From the NCBI GenBank assembly GCA_045577655.1, contig JAZNIU010000017.1, forward strand, positions 1 through 55,878: a DNA stretch of 55,878 bases, given 5' to 3'. Position numbers and translations under genes: made by a program. A model generated the notes under the pieces. It was not told the DNA's origin. It saw only the letters and a list, made by a program, of their open reading frames with translations, and searched no databases. Numbering within the stretch: the stretch's first letter is position 1; the number at the start of each line of letters is the position of its first letter. Positions 24,379 through 32,689 of the stretch are shown here, piece after piece. Source of the stretch: RGIG7450 sp045577655 (GTDB lineage Bacteria > Bacillota > Clostridia > RUG12999).

Positions 24379-25890
24379 TTAGTCAATAAGACTTTTTCCT
24401 GCCATTTCAGCGGGCTGCTCAATGCCTAAAAGCTCGAGGATTGTGGGAGCAATATCTGCAAGTTTTCCCTCATGAAGTTTTGCATCGTCTTTACCAATGA
24501 GAATAAAAGGAACTTTGTTTGTTGTGTGCGCTGTGAATGGACCACCGTCTTCGTCAACCATACAGTCTGCGTTTCCATGGTCGGCAGTTATAAGAACTTT
24601 TCCGCCTAGAGAAAGGATTTTATCAACGATTTTTTGTGCGCAACAGTCAACTGTTTCAACCGCTTTAACAGCTGCTTCCATATAACCGGTGTGACCAACC
24701 ATATCACAGTTTGCAAAGTTTAGAATTATAACATCATAAAGGTCGGAATCAATTCGTTTAAGAGCTTCTTCGGTTACTTCATAAGCGCTCATTTCCGGTT
24801 TTAAATCATAAGTAGCAACTTTAGGTGAGGGGATAAGGGCGCGGTCTTCACCGTCATATACCTTTTCTTCACCGCCGTTGAAGAAGAATGTTACATGAGC
24901 ATATTTTTCTGTTTCGGCAATTCTGAGCTGAGAAAGACCGTTTTTGCTTAAAATTTCGCCAAGAGTGTTTGTAAGACTTTCCGGTTTGAATGCAATTTCC
25001 ACATTAGGCATGCTTGCGTCGTATTGTGTCATGCAAACATAATTTATTTTAGAAAATTTCTCACGGTCAAAACCGTCAAATTCAGAGTCAACAAAACATC
25101 TTGTAATTTCTCTTGCTCTGTCGGGTCGGAAGTTGAAGAAAATAAAACTGTCTCCTTCGTCCACACCAGCATTTTTGCAACAAACAGTAGGGATTACGAA
25201 TTCATCATAAATTTCTTTTTTATATGACTCGGCAACTGCATCGGCAGCAGAAGGATTTTCTTCACCTTTGCCGAGAGCGATGGCATTGTATGCAAGGTTA
25301 ACTCTGTCCCAACGCTGGTCGCGGTCCATTGCATAATATCTGCCCATAACTGTTGCTATCTTCCCAACGCCGATTTTCTTCATTTCTTCTTCAAGTTCAA
25401 GAACAAAGCTGTGTGCAGAGTTGGGAGGAACGTCACGGCCATCAAGCAAACAGTGAACATAAACTTCGGTAAGACCAAGTTTTTTAGCAAGAGTCAAAAG
25501 TGCATAAAGATGAGTATTATGGCTATGAACACCGCCATCTGACAAAAGTCCTGCAAGGTGAAGCTTTGTTCCGTTTTTGATACAAGATTCAATGGCAGAC
25601 ACAAGAACTTTGTTTTCAAAAAAGTCGCCGTCGGAAATTGATTTTGTAATTCTTGTAAGTTCCTGATATACAACTCTTCCTGCACCAATGTTTGTGTGGC
25701 CAACTTCGGAATTGCCCATCTGACCATCAGGAAGACCAACATCCATTCCGCTTGCACTGATAAGGGTGTTAGGATATTTTTTAAGATAACTGTCCATGAC
25801 AGGAGTTTTTGCCATATAAATTGCATTATTTTCGCCGGGAGCAGCAACTCCGTAGCCATCAAGTATCATAAGACATAATGGTTTTTTCAT
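24379..25890 (-). CDS. gpmI: 2,3-bisphosphoglycerate-independent phosphoglycerate mutase
   Basis: About 503 residues, converts 3- to 2-phosphoglycerate. Alkaline-phosphatase-like metal site: MILDGYG at the start, GNSEVGHTNIGAGR with the phosphorylated Ser, GRYYAMDRDQRWDRV and ITADHGNAD near the C-terminus. ATG with first base at 25890 follows AAAGGAAAA; the frame extends a few codons upstream. It lies between tpiA and eno in the glycolytic operon. Confidence 0.96.
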   Translation of the reverse strand: MKKPLCLMILDGYGVAAPGENNAIYMAKTPVMDSYLKKYPNTLISASGMDVGLPDGQMGNSEVGHTNIGAGRVVYQELTRITKSISDGDFFENKVLVSAIESCIKNGTKLHLAGLLSDGGVHSHNTHLYALLTLAKKLGLTEVYVHCLLDGRDVPPNSAHSFVLELEEEMKKIGVGKIATVMGRYYAMDRDQRWDRVNLAYNAIALGKGEENPSAADAVAESYKKEIYDEFVIPTVCCKNAGVDEGDSFIFFNFRPDRAREITRCFVDSEFDGFDREKFSKINYVCMTQYDASMPNVEIAFKPESLTNTLGEILSKNGLSQLRIAETEKYAHVTFFFNGGEEKVYDGEDRALIPSPKVATYDLKPEMSAYEVTEEALKRIDSDLYDVIILNFANCDMVGHTGYMEAAVKAVETVDCCAQKIVDKILSLGGKVLITADHGNADCMVDEDGGPFTAHTTNKVPFILIGKDDAKLHEGKLADIAPTILELLGIEQPAEMAGKSLID

Positions 25891-25915
25891 TTTATATTTT
25901 CCTTTCTGCAATTTG

Positions 25916-25937
25916 AAAGGGCGAAAAATCGCCCTTT
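25916..25937 (-). repeat. intercistronic stem-loop between tpiA and gpmI
   Basis: AAAGGGCGA (25916-25924) and TCGCCCTTT (25929-25937) give a 9-bp stem with a 4-nt loop. On the transcribed (minus) strand it lacks a T run, so it is unlikely to be a full terminator. The CCTTTC at its 3' side could instead pair with GAAAGG of the gpmI ribosome site. Confidence 0.7.
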
Positions 25938-25949
25938 TTGCTAAATTAT

Positions 25950-26702
25950 TTAGTTTGCGGCGTAAGCGATGGCAGCAAACTTTTCGGCAACAAGGGAAGC
26001 ACCGCCGATAAGACCACCGTCAATATCCGGCTTTGCAAGAAGTTCAGCGGCGTTTTTTTCGTTCATGCTGCCGCCATACTGAATTGTAATTTCTTCTGCA
26101 ATGTCATTAGAATAAAGCTGCGAGAGAACATTTCTTATACCGAAGCACACTTCCTGAGCCTGGTCTGATGTTGCAGTTTTTCCTGTGCCTATAGCCCAGA
26201 TGGGTTCGTAAGCAATAATTATTTTCTTTGCAAGGTCAGGTGAAATGTCCATAAATGCTTTTTTAATCTGCATAGAAATAAGGTCCATTGTAACGCCGGA
26301 TTCCCTTTCTTCCAGACTTTCGCCAACACATACAATGGGAACAAGACCTTTTTCAAGTGCTTTTTTTGTCTTTAAGTTAACAGTTTCGTCTGTTTCGGCA
26401 AAATACTGTCTTCTTTCAGAATGACCGATAATAACATATTTAACGCCGATGTCCAGAAGCATATCTGCACTTACCTCGCCGGTGTATGCGCCCGAGTCTT
26501 CAAAGTAAAGATTTTCGGCACCAATTTCCACGTGTGTATTTTCTGCAGCTCTAACAGCTTCAGAAAGACAGAGAAAAGGGGTGCAGCATACAACGGTGCA
26601 AGAAGAATTTTCTGTTGCGTCGGCAATTTCTTTTACAAAATTGTATGTCTCGGAAGGAAGTTTGTTCATCTTCCAGTTTCCTGCAATAACAGTTTTTCTC
26701 AT
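25950..26702 (-). CDS. tpiA: triosephosphate isomerase
   Basis: 250 residues, interconverts dihydroxyacetone phosphate and glyceraldehyde 3-phosphate. Catalytic residues are visible in AGNWKMNK (Lys), IIGHSERR (His) and AYEPIWAIGTGKTAT (Glu and flexible loop), with YGGSMNEKNA phosphate binding at the end. Ribosome site AAAAGGAAA. It follows pgk by 24 nt. Confidence 0.97.
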   Translation of the reverse strand: MRKTVIAGNWKMNKLPSETYNFVKEIADATENSSCTVVCCTPFLCLSEAVRAAENTHVEIGAENLYFEDSGAYTGEVSADMLLDIGVKYVIIGHSERRQYFAETDETVNLKTKKALEKGLVPIVCVGESLEERESGVTMDLISMQIKKAFMDISPDLAKKIIIAYEPIWAIGTGKTATSDQAQEVCFGIRNVLSQLYSNDIAEEITIQYGGSMNEKNAAELLAKPDIDGGLIGGASLVAEKFAAIAYAAN

Positions 26703-26726
26703 TTTATATTTCCTTTTCTAAAAAAC

Positions 26727-27926
26727 TTATTTATCGTTAAGAGCTACAATGCCGGGGAGGTCTTTTCCTTCAAGGAATTCGAGAGAAGCACCGCCGCCTG
26801 TTGAAATGTGGCTCATTTTGTCGCCAAGACCGGCCTGGTTTACGGCTGCAACAGAGTCGCCGCCGCCGATAATTGTTGTTGCATCAATTTCAGAAAGAAC
26901 TTTTGCTATTGCGTTTGTACCTTTTGCAAAGTTGGACATTTCAAATACGCCCATAGGTCCGTTCCACACAACAGTTTTTGCTTCGCGGACTGCATCAGCA
27001 TAAAGTTTAATTGTTTCTTCGCCGATGTCAAGACCCATCCAACCTGCTTCAATTTCGCCACGACCAACGGTTTTGTACTCTGCATCGTTTGAAAATTCTT
27101 TAGCGACTACTGTATCAATAGGCAGAAGAAGTTTAACATTTTTGTCTTTGGCTTTCTGAACCATTTCGTTTGCATAGTCGAGATAATCAGCTTCAAGAAG
27201 AGAATTGCCGATTTCTTCGCCGGCAGCTTTCATGAATGTATAAGCCATACCGCCGCCGATTATAAGTGTATCTACTTTTTCAAGAAGATTGTTTATAACA
27301 GAAATTTTGGATGAAACTTTAGAACCGCCGAGAATTGCAACACAAGGACGAACAGGGTTATTAACAGCGTTTCCTAAAAATTCAATTTCTTTTTCGATAA
27401 GGTAACCGCAAACAGATTCACCTTCAATAAATTCTGTTACACCTACGGTTGAACAGTGTGCTCTGTGCGCGCTGCCGAAAGCATCGTTTACAAAAACATC
27501 TGCAAGAGATGCGAGATCTTTTGAAAAGCTTTCAACATTTTTTGTCTCTTCTGCTCTGAAACGTGTGTTTTCAAGAAGAACAACATCGCCGTTTTTCATA
27601 TTGTTTACAGCAGCTTTTGCATTTTCGCCGACAACGTTTGTGTCTGCAGCAAAAACAACTTCTTTGCCTAATTTTTCAGATAATTTTTTTGCAACGGGAG
27701 CAAGAGAAAATTCAGGTTTTGCTTCTCCTTTGGGTTTGCCGAGATGAGAGCAAAGAATAACTTTTGCACCATTTTCGATTAAGTATTTTATTGTTGGAAG
27801 AGCGCCGTTAATACGGGTCTCGTCAGTGATGTTTCTGTTTTCATCAAGCGGAACGTTAAAATCGCATCTTACCAGAACTTTTTTTCCTTCGACAGAAACA
27901 TTTTCAATTGTTTTTTTGTTCAACAT
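26727..27926 (-). CDS. pgk: phosphoglycerate kinase
   Basis: About 399 residues, transfers phosphate from 1,3-bisphosphoglycerate to ADP. Blocks: VLVRCDFNVPLDENR, CSHLGKPKGE, NDAFGSAHRAH, the ATP-side WNGPMGVFEM and the closing GGGDSVAAV and STGGGASLEFLEG. ATG with first base at 27926 follows AGAGGTG; the frame extends three codons upstream without a better site. First gene of pgk-tpiA-gpmI-eno; gapA is not in this cluster. Confidence 0.97.
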   Translation of the reverse strand: MLNKKTIENVSVEGKKVLVRCDFNVPLDENRNITDETRINGALPTIKYLIENGAKVILCSHLGKPKGEAKPEFSLAPVAKKLSEKLGKEVVFAADTNVVGENAKAAVNNMKNGDVVLLENTRFRAEETKNVESFSKDLASLADVFVNDAFGSAHRAHCSTVGVTEFIEGESVCGYLIEKEIEFLGNAVNNPVRPCVAILGGSKVSSKISVINNLLEKVDTLIIGGGMAYTFMKAAGEEIGNSLLEADYLDYANEMVQKAKDKNVKLLLPIDTVVAKEFSNDAEYKTVGRGEIEAGWMGLDIGEETIKLYADAVREAKTVVWNGPMGVFEMSNFAKGTNAIAKVLSEIDATTIIGGGDSVAAVNQAGLGDKMSHISTGGGASLEFLEGKDLPGIVALNDK

Positions 27927-27960
27927 ATATAACACACCTCTCTAAGCAATTTATATAACT

Positions 27961-27989
27961 ATTTTATACCATATTATAGTATTTTTCAA
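27961..27989 (-). promoter_or_regulatory. promoter of the glycolytic operon
   Basis: On the minus strand TTGAAA (27989-27984), 17-nt spacer, TAAAAT (27966-27961), with an extra TATAAT (27978-27973) inside the spacer, as at fba. Confidence 0.72.
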
Positions 27990-28029
27990 GTAAAAATATA
28001 TAATTCATAAAAAAAGCACAAAATATTCG

Positions 28030-28079
28030 ACAATTTACTTTAAATTGTGTGTAAAATAACTGTTTTTACGATTATTTTA
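28030..28079. repeat. two adjacent inverted repeats in the pgk/rmuC divergent region
   Basis: ACAATTTA (28030-28037) with TAAATTGT (28041-28048), and TAAAATAA (28052-28059) with TTATTTTA (28072-28079). Both are perfect 8-nt arms. They lie between the two divergent promoters and could be operator sites; AT-rich chance is also possible. Confidence 0.5.
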
Positions 28080-28086
28080 AATTTAC

Positions 28087-28115
28087 TTGCAAAGAGGAGA
28101 GAAATTTGCTATAAT
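28087..28115 (+). promoter_or_regulatory. promoter of rmuC
   Basis: TTGCAA (28087-28092), 17-nt spacer, TATAAT (28110-28115). Confidence 0.75.
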
Positions 28116-28147
28116 ATATCATGAAAAAATTTTGGTGGTGAAATGCT

Positions 28148-29344
28148 ATGAATACTTTTTTTGCAGCAATGCTTTCTCTAAATGCAATACTTCTAATTGT
28201 TATTTTATCCGTTGTTTTTATAAAAGGCAAAGATAAAACAAATGTTGATGCTGTTATAAGAGAGGAAAATTCCAGACTCAGAACTGAAATAGACAAAAAA
28301 ATTGGAATATTTGAAAATAATGTTATTACAAGACTGGAAAACAGTTCCGGCAACCAGACAAAACAGCTCAGTGAGGTAACAAAAACCAATAACGAGGTTA
28401 TGAAAAATCTCACTGAAATGATGGAAAATAAAATGAATGTTTTGAGCAAAAACAACGAGCAGAAGCTTGAAGAAATGCGCAAAACAGTTGATGAAAAGTT
28501 GCATCAGACTTTGGAAACCAGGCTGACCGAGTCTTTTAAAACAGTTAGCGACCGACTTGAACAGGTGTATAAAGGTCTTGGAGAAATGCAGACGATTGCC
28601 CAAGGAGTAGGGGACCTTAAAAAAGTTATGAGCGGAGTTAAAACCAGAGGGATTCTTGGGGAACTTCAGCTTTCAAATATTATTGAACAGATTCTTACTC
28701 CGTCGCAGTATGAAAAGAATATTGCTTTAAAACCTGGCAGCAGAGATGTTGTGGAATTTGCAATTAAACTGCCGGGGAAAAATTCTGACCCGGTATATAT
28801 TCCTGTAGATGCAAAATTTCCTATGGAATCATATCATAGACTTTTAGACGCTTATGACGCAGGGGATGTTGACCTTGTGAATTCTGCCACAAAAGAAATA
28901 GAACAGGCGATTAAAAAGTCGGCAAAAGATATTTTGGAAAAGTACATATACCCACCCGCAACCACCGATTTCGGTATAATGTTTTTGCCGATTGAAGGGC
29001 TTTATGCAGAGGTTGTCAGAAACACTGTTTTATTTGAAACCTTGCAGAACGATTATAAAATTCTTGTTGCCGGTCCGTCCACTTTTTCTGCTCTTTTAAC
29101 AAGCTTGCAAATGGGATTTAAAACCCTTGCTATAGAAAAACGTGCTGCAGATGTATGGAACGTTCTTGCAACGGTTAAAACTGAATTTGTTAAGTTCTCT
29201 GATGTTCTTACAAGTGCACAGAACCGCATAAATCAGGCTAACAATGAAATTGACAAGCTTGTTGGTGCAAGAACTAAAAAAATTATGGTTCAGCTTAACA
29301 AAGTAAGCGACACAGACGACGCAAAAGAAATGTTGGAGGAATAG
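28148..29344 (+). CDS. rmuC: RmuC-family DNA recombination protein
   Basis: 398 residues: an N-terminal membrane segment (about residues 5-25), a long coiled coil rich in Glu, Lys and Asn, and the C-terminal nuclease-like RmuC domain with GILGELQLSNIIEQIL, PVYIPVDAKFPMESYHRL and FGIMFLPIEGLYAEVV. RmuC limits DNA inversions in E. coli. ATG at 28148 has GGTGGTG upstream. Confidence 0.92.
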   Translation: MNTFFAAMLSLNAILLIVILSVVFIKGKDKTNVDAVIREENSRLRTEIDKKIGIFENNVITRLENSSGNQTKQLSEVTKTNNEVMKNLTEMMENKMNVLSKNNEQKLEEMRKTVDEKLHQTLETRLTESFKTVSDRLEQVYKGLGEMQTIAQGVGDLKKVMSGVKTRGILGELQLSNIIEQILTPSQYEKNIALKPGSRDVVEFAIKLPGKNSDPVYIPVDAKFPMESYHRLLDAYDAGDVDLVNSATKEIEQAIKKSAKDILEKYIYPPATTDFGIMFLPIEGLYAEVVRNTVLFETLQNDYKILVAGPSTFSALLTSLQMGFKTLAIEKRAADVWNVLATVKTEFVKFSDVLTSAQNRINQANNEIDKLVGARTKKIMVQLNKVSDTDDAKEMLEE

Positions 29345-29347
29345 AAA

Positions 29348-31606
29348 TTGATTAAATTATTTGAAAAAGGTGCATATTTGTGTGACGGTAAGCCTGTTAG
29401 CGAGTCGGAGCTTATAAACAAAGACAAAAGTGTTTCCAAAAAGGGAACAATGGCGTATAAAATTCTTACTGCCCATAACACATCAGGCAACGATGAAAAA
29501 CTTAAAATCAAGTTTGATGTTATGGCATCGCACGATATTACGTATGTCGGAATAATACAGACTGCAAGAGCAAGCGGGCTTGAAAAGTTTCCTGTTCCGT
29601 ATGTTTTGACAAACTGTCACAACAGTCTTTGTGCAGTTGGCGGCACAATAAACGAAGACGACCACGTTTTCGGGCTTTCTGCAGCAAAAAAATATGGCGG
29701 AATTTATGTTCCTGCACACCAGGCGGTTATTCATCAGTTTATGAGAGAAATGTTTGCCGGATGCGGCAAAATGATTTTAGGTTCGGACAGCCATACAAGA
29801 TATGGTGCGTTTGGTACAATGGCTATCGGCGAAGGCGGCCCGGAACTTGTTAAACAGCTTCTTGAAAAAACCTATGATATTGACTATCCTGAAGTTGTGA
29901 TGATATATCTTGAAGGTGAACCGGTAAACGGCGTTGGACCTCAGGACGTTGCACTTGCAATTATCGGAGAAGTTTTCAAAAACGGATATGTAAAAAACAA
30001 GGTTATGGAATTTGTTGGTCCGGGAGCTTTAAAACTCAGTATGGATTTCCGTATCGGCATTGATGTTATGACAACAGAAACAACCTGTCTATCTTCTGTA
30101 TGGGCAACTGACGATAAAACAAAACAGTATCTTAAGATACACGGAAGAGAAGAGGCATATAAACCTATGGCTCCGGAAGAAGGAGCATATTATGACGGCG
30201 TGGTTGTTGTAAACCTTTCCAAAATCAGACCAATGATTGCAATGCCTTTCCATCCCAGCAACACATACACCATTGATGAAGTTAATAAAAATGCAAAAGA
30301 CATTCTGCACGAGGTTGAAGTTCAGGCAAAAGCACAGCTTGACTCTCCAAACATCGATTTTAAACTCACAAACAAAATTGTTGATGGCAAAATTGTTGTT
30401 GACCAGGGTGTTATTGCAGGATGTGCAGGCGGTGGATTTGAAAACCTTGTATATGCCTCGGAAATACTTGCAAATAAGAGTATTGGCAATGGCGAATTTG
30501 CGCTTAGTGCATATCCGGCAAGCCAGCCTGTCTTTTTAGAGCTTGTTAAAAACGGTGCAATAACAAAGCTTATGTCGGCGGGTGTTACTGTCAGAACGGC
30601 ATTTTGCGGACCTTGTTTCGGAGCAGGGGATGTTCCTGCAAATAATGCACTCAGTATCAGACATTCAACAAGAAACTTCCCCAACAGAGAGGGGTCAAAA
30701 CCCGGACAGGGACAGATTTCCTCGGTTGCTCTTATGGATGCCCGTTCAATCGCAGCTACAGCAGCAAACGGTGGTGTGCTTACTCCTGCAACAGAGCTTG
30801 ATATTTCTTTTAAAATGCCGGAATACAGCTTTGATGACTCTGCATACACCAGTAGACTCTATAATGGTTTCGGTAAAGCAGATGAAAATGCTGAACTGAA
30901 ATTTGGTCCAAATATTGCTGACTGGCCTGAGATGTCAGAGCTTACTGACAATTTAATCTTGAAAGTTGTCAGTGAAATACACGATCCGGTTACAACAACA
31001 GACGAGCTTATTCCCTCGGGAGAAACATCTTCCTATCGTTCAAACCCGCTTAAACTTGCGGAATTTGCACTTTCAAGAAAAGACCCTGAATATGTTGGTA
31101 AAGCGAAGAAAGTTCAGGTCTATGAAAAAGAAAGACTTGCGGGCAAAAATCCTGAAACGGTAGACGACGAAATAAAGAATGTGTTTGACAAAATCAGAAA
31201 AATTGTTCCCGGCATAGTTCCTGAAGAAACAGCAATCGGCAGTACAATTTTTGCTGTGAAACCGGGTGACGGCTCTGCAAGAGAGCAAGCAGCTTCCTGC
31301 CAAAAAGTACTTGGCGGTTTTGCCAATATTGCAAACGAATATGCAACGAAAAGATACAGAAGCAATCTTATAAACTGGGGTATGATACCGTTTGTTATTG
31401 ACGGAGATAATCTTCCTTTTAAAAACGGCGATTATATTTTTGTTAAAGATGTTAAAAATGCTATTAAAAACAAGCAGGATAAATTTGATGCATATATCGT
31501 AAATGATGATATGAAATCCTTTGAACTTAAAATTTCTGACTTAACAGATGACGAAAGAGAAATCATTCTCTCCGGATGTCTTATAAATTTTTACAAAAAA
31601 AAGTAA
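29348..31606 (+). CDS. aconitase-family hydratase, YbhJ type
   Basis: 752 residues, the length of E. coli YbhJ. Aconitase-superfamily signs: SHDITYVGIIQTARASG, GSDSHTRYGAFGTMAIGEGG, and Cys residues for a [4Fe-4S] cluster in IAGCAGGGFE and AFCGPCFGAGD; the C-terminal swivel domain follows. The sequence differs from classical AcnA/AcnB in the His-rich region, and the substrate of this branch is not settled. TTG at 29348 lies 7 nt after GGAGG and 3 nt after the rmuC stop, so the two genes are one transcript. Confidence 0.85.
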   Translation: MIKLFEKGAYLCDGKPVSESELINKDKSVSKKGTMAYKILTAHNTSGNDEKLKIKFDVMASHDITYVGIIQTARASGLEKFPVPYVLTNCHNSLCAVGGTINEDDHVFGLSAAKKYGGIYVPAHQAVIHQFMREMFAGCGKMILGSDSHTRYGAFGTMAIGEGGPELVKQLLEKTYDIDYPEVVMIYLEGEPVNGVGPQDVALAIIGEVFKNGYVKNKVMEFVGPGALKLSMDFRIGIDVMTTETTCLSSVWATDDKTKQYLKIHGREEAYKPMAPEEGAYYDGVVVVNLSKIRPMIAMPFHPSNTYTIDEVNKNAKDILHEVEVQAKAQLDSPNIDFKLTNKIVDGKIVVDQGVIAGCAGGGFENLVYASEILANKSIGNGEFALSAYPASQPVFLELVKNGAITKLMSAGVTVRTAFCGPCFGAGDVPANNALSIRHSTRNFPNREGSKPGQGQISSVALMDARSIAATAANGGVLTPATELDISFKMPEYSFDDSAYTSRLYNGFGKADENAELKFGPNIADWPEMSELTDNLILKVVSEIHDPVTTTDELIPSGETSSYRSNPLKLAEFALSRKDPEYVGKAKKVQVYEKERLAGKNPETVDDEIKNVFDKIRKIVPGIVPEETAIGSTIFAVKPGDGSAREQAASCQKVLGGFANIANEYATKRYRSNLINWGMIPFVIDGDNLPFKNGDYIFVKDVKNAIKNKQDKFDAYIVNDDMKSFELKISDLTDDEREIILSGCLINFYKKK

Positions 31607-31614
31607 AAAAACTA

Positions 31615-31643
31615 TTGATATCTAAAACAAAACGTGTTATAAT
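31615..31643 (+). promoter_or_regulatory. promoter of secG
   Basis: TTGATA (31615-31620), 17-nt spacer, TATAAT (31638-31643). Confidence 0.75.
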
Positions 31644-31678
31644 ATGATATTATAATCAAAAAAATTCGGAGGTATTTT

Positions 31679-31930
31679 ATGAATACAGCAATGACAATCG
31701 TGGGTATATTACATATACTCGTTTCCATCGTTATTATTCTGCTCATTTTGCTCCAGTCCGGAAAAGCTGCAGGTTTGTCCGGTGCAATCAGCGGCGCGGC
31801 AGATTCTTTCTTTGGAAAAAACAAGGGCAGAACACTTGATGCAATTTTTGCAAGATTCACAAAGATATGTGCAGTTGTTTTTCTTCTCACTTCTTTGTTC
31901 CTTGCGTATGGTGATTCTGTTATAAAGTAA
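31679..31930 (+). CDS. secG: preprotein translocase subunit SecG
   Basis: 83 residues with two membrane helices (about 5-25 and 55-75) joined by the conserved LLQSGKAAGLSGAISGAAD and FFGKNKGRT loop. Part of the SecYEG channel. Ribosome site CGGAGG. In many Firmicutes secG precedes rnr/smpB; here a terminator follows. Confidence 0.95.
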   Translation: MNTAMTIVGILHILVSIVIILLILLQSGKAAGLSGAISGAADSFFGKNKGRTLDAIFARFTKICAVVFLLTSLFLAYGDSVIK

Positions 31931-31972
31931 TATAACGCTTTCAGCAGATTTTTTGGCTGAATAAAAAAGAAT

Positions 31973-32003
31973 AAAAGCATCCTTAATTTTTCAGGATGCT
32001 TTT
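31973..32003. terminator. bidirectional terminator between secG and spoVAC
   Basis: AAAAGCATCCT (31973-31983) pairs with AGGATGCTTTT (31993-32003), with A and T tracts on the two sides. Confidence 0.88.
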
Positions 32004-32018
32004 TGTTTAATAGTCTTC

Positions 32019-32450
32019 TTATTTGAAGAAAAAGTGCAATAACCCGATTATTACGGATGAAATTGTTCCGTAGACAATAACCGGTCCGGCTATTGCGAAC
32101 ATTTTTGCGCCAACTCCCATTACATATCCATCACTTTTAAATTCCATCGCGGGAGAAACTATTGAGTTTGCAAAACCGGTAATTGGTACGGCTGTTCCGG
32201 CACCTCCGTGCTTACCGATCTTATCGTAGACACCAAGACCGGTGAGGAGGGCTCCGATAAAAATTAAAAGAATTGATGTGTAGGAAGCAGCAGTTTTTTC
32301 CGGCATATCCATTGAAAGAAAAAACTGTCTTACAACCTCGCCGACAGTGCAGATTGTTCCGCCGAACAAAAATGCTTTCGGAATGTTAAGATACCACTTT
32401 GAACCGGGTGATTTTTTCTCAACAAGTCTGCTATATTCTTTTTTGTTCAA
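32019..32450 (-). CDS. spoVAC: stage V sporulation protein AC
   Basis: 143 residues with several membrane segments and the SpoVAC hallmark ITGFANSIVSPAMEFKSDGY followed by GVGAKMFAIAGPVIVYG. SpoVA proteins form the channel that moves dipicolinic acid across the spore inner membrane. TTG with first base at 32450 follows GGGGGTGAT; the longer frame from 32468 begins within that site. Unusually, spoVAD and spoVAEb do not follow; the gene ends at a terminator. Confidence 0.9.
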   Translation of the reverse strand: MNKKEYSRLVEKKSPGSKWYLNIPKAFLFGGTICTVGEVVRQFFLSMDMPEKTAASYTSILLIFIGALLTGLGVYDKIGKHGGAGTAVPITGFANSIVSPAMEFKSDGYVMGVGAKMFAIAGPVIVYGTISSVIIGLLHFFFK

Positions 32451-32599
32451 ACTATCACCCCCGTGCATACAAATATTTTTCCTGAACTTTTTTTAGGAAC
32501 GGAAGACAGTGCTCCGAGATAGACCAAAAAGACTAAAAGTATACTTAGAAGTATTGCACAGAATATATTTAACAAACGATATTTATTTTTTGATTGCAT
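32447..32599 (-). CDS. 50-residue single-pass membrane protein, coupled to spoVAC
   Basis: A complete small gene: ribosome site GAAAGGA, ATG with first base at 32599, and a TGA that overlaps the spoVAC TTG start (GTTTGA). The predicted protein has a short basic N-terminus (MQSKNKYRLL), one hydrophobic helix at about residues 11-33 and a short polar tail. The clean start, coding-like composition and stop/start overlap support translation. I do not recognise the family; the context suggests a spore-membrane role. Confidence 0.65.
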   Translation of the reverse strand: MQSKNKYRLLNIFCAILLSILLVFLVYLGALSSVPKKSSGKIFVCTGVIV

Positions 32600-32689
32600 A
32601 ACAGTATCCTTTCATACTTTGTATTATTAGCCTTTCAAATAGTAAAAAAAATATACCTATCGCTTTTTAAGAAAAAGGGAGGACTAAGC

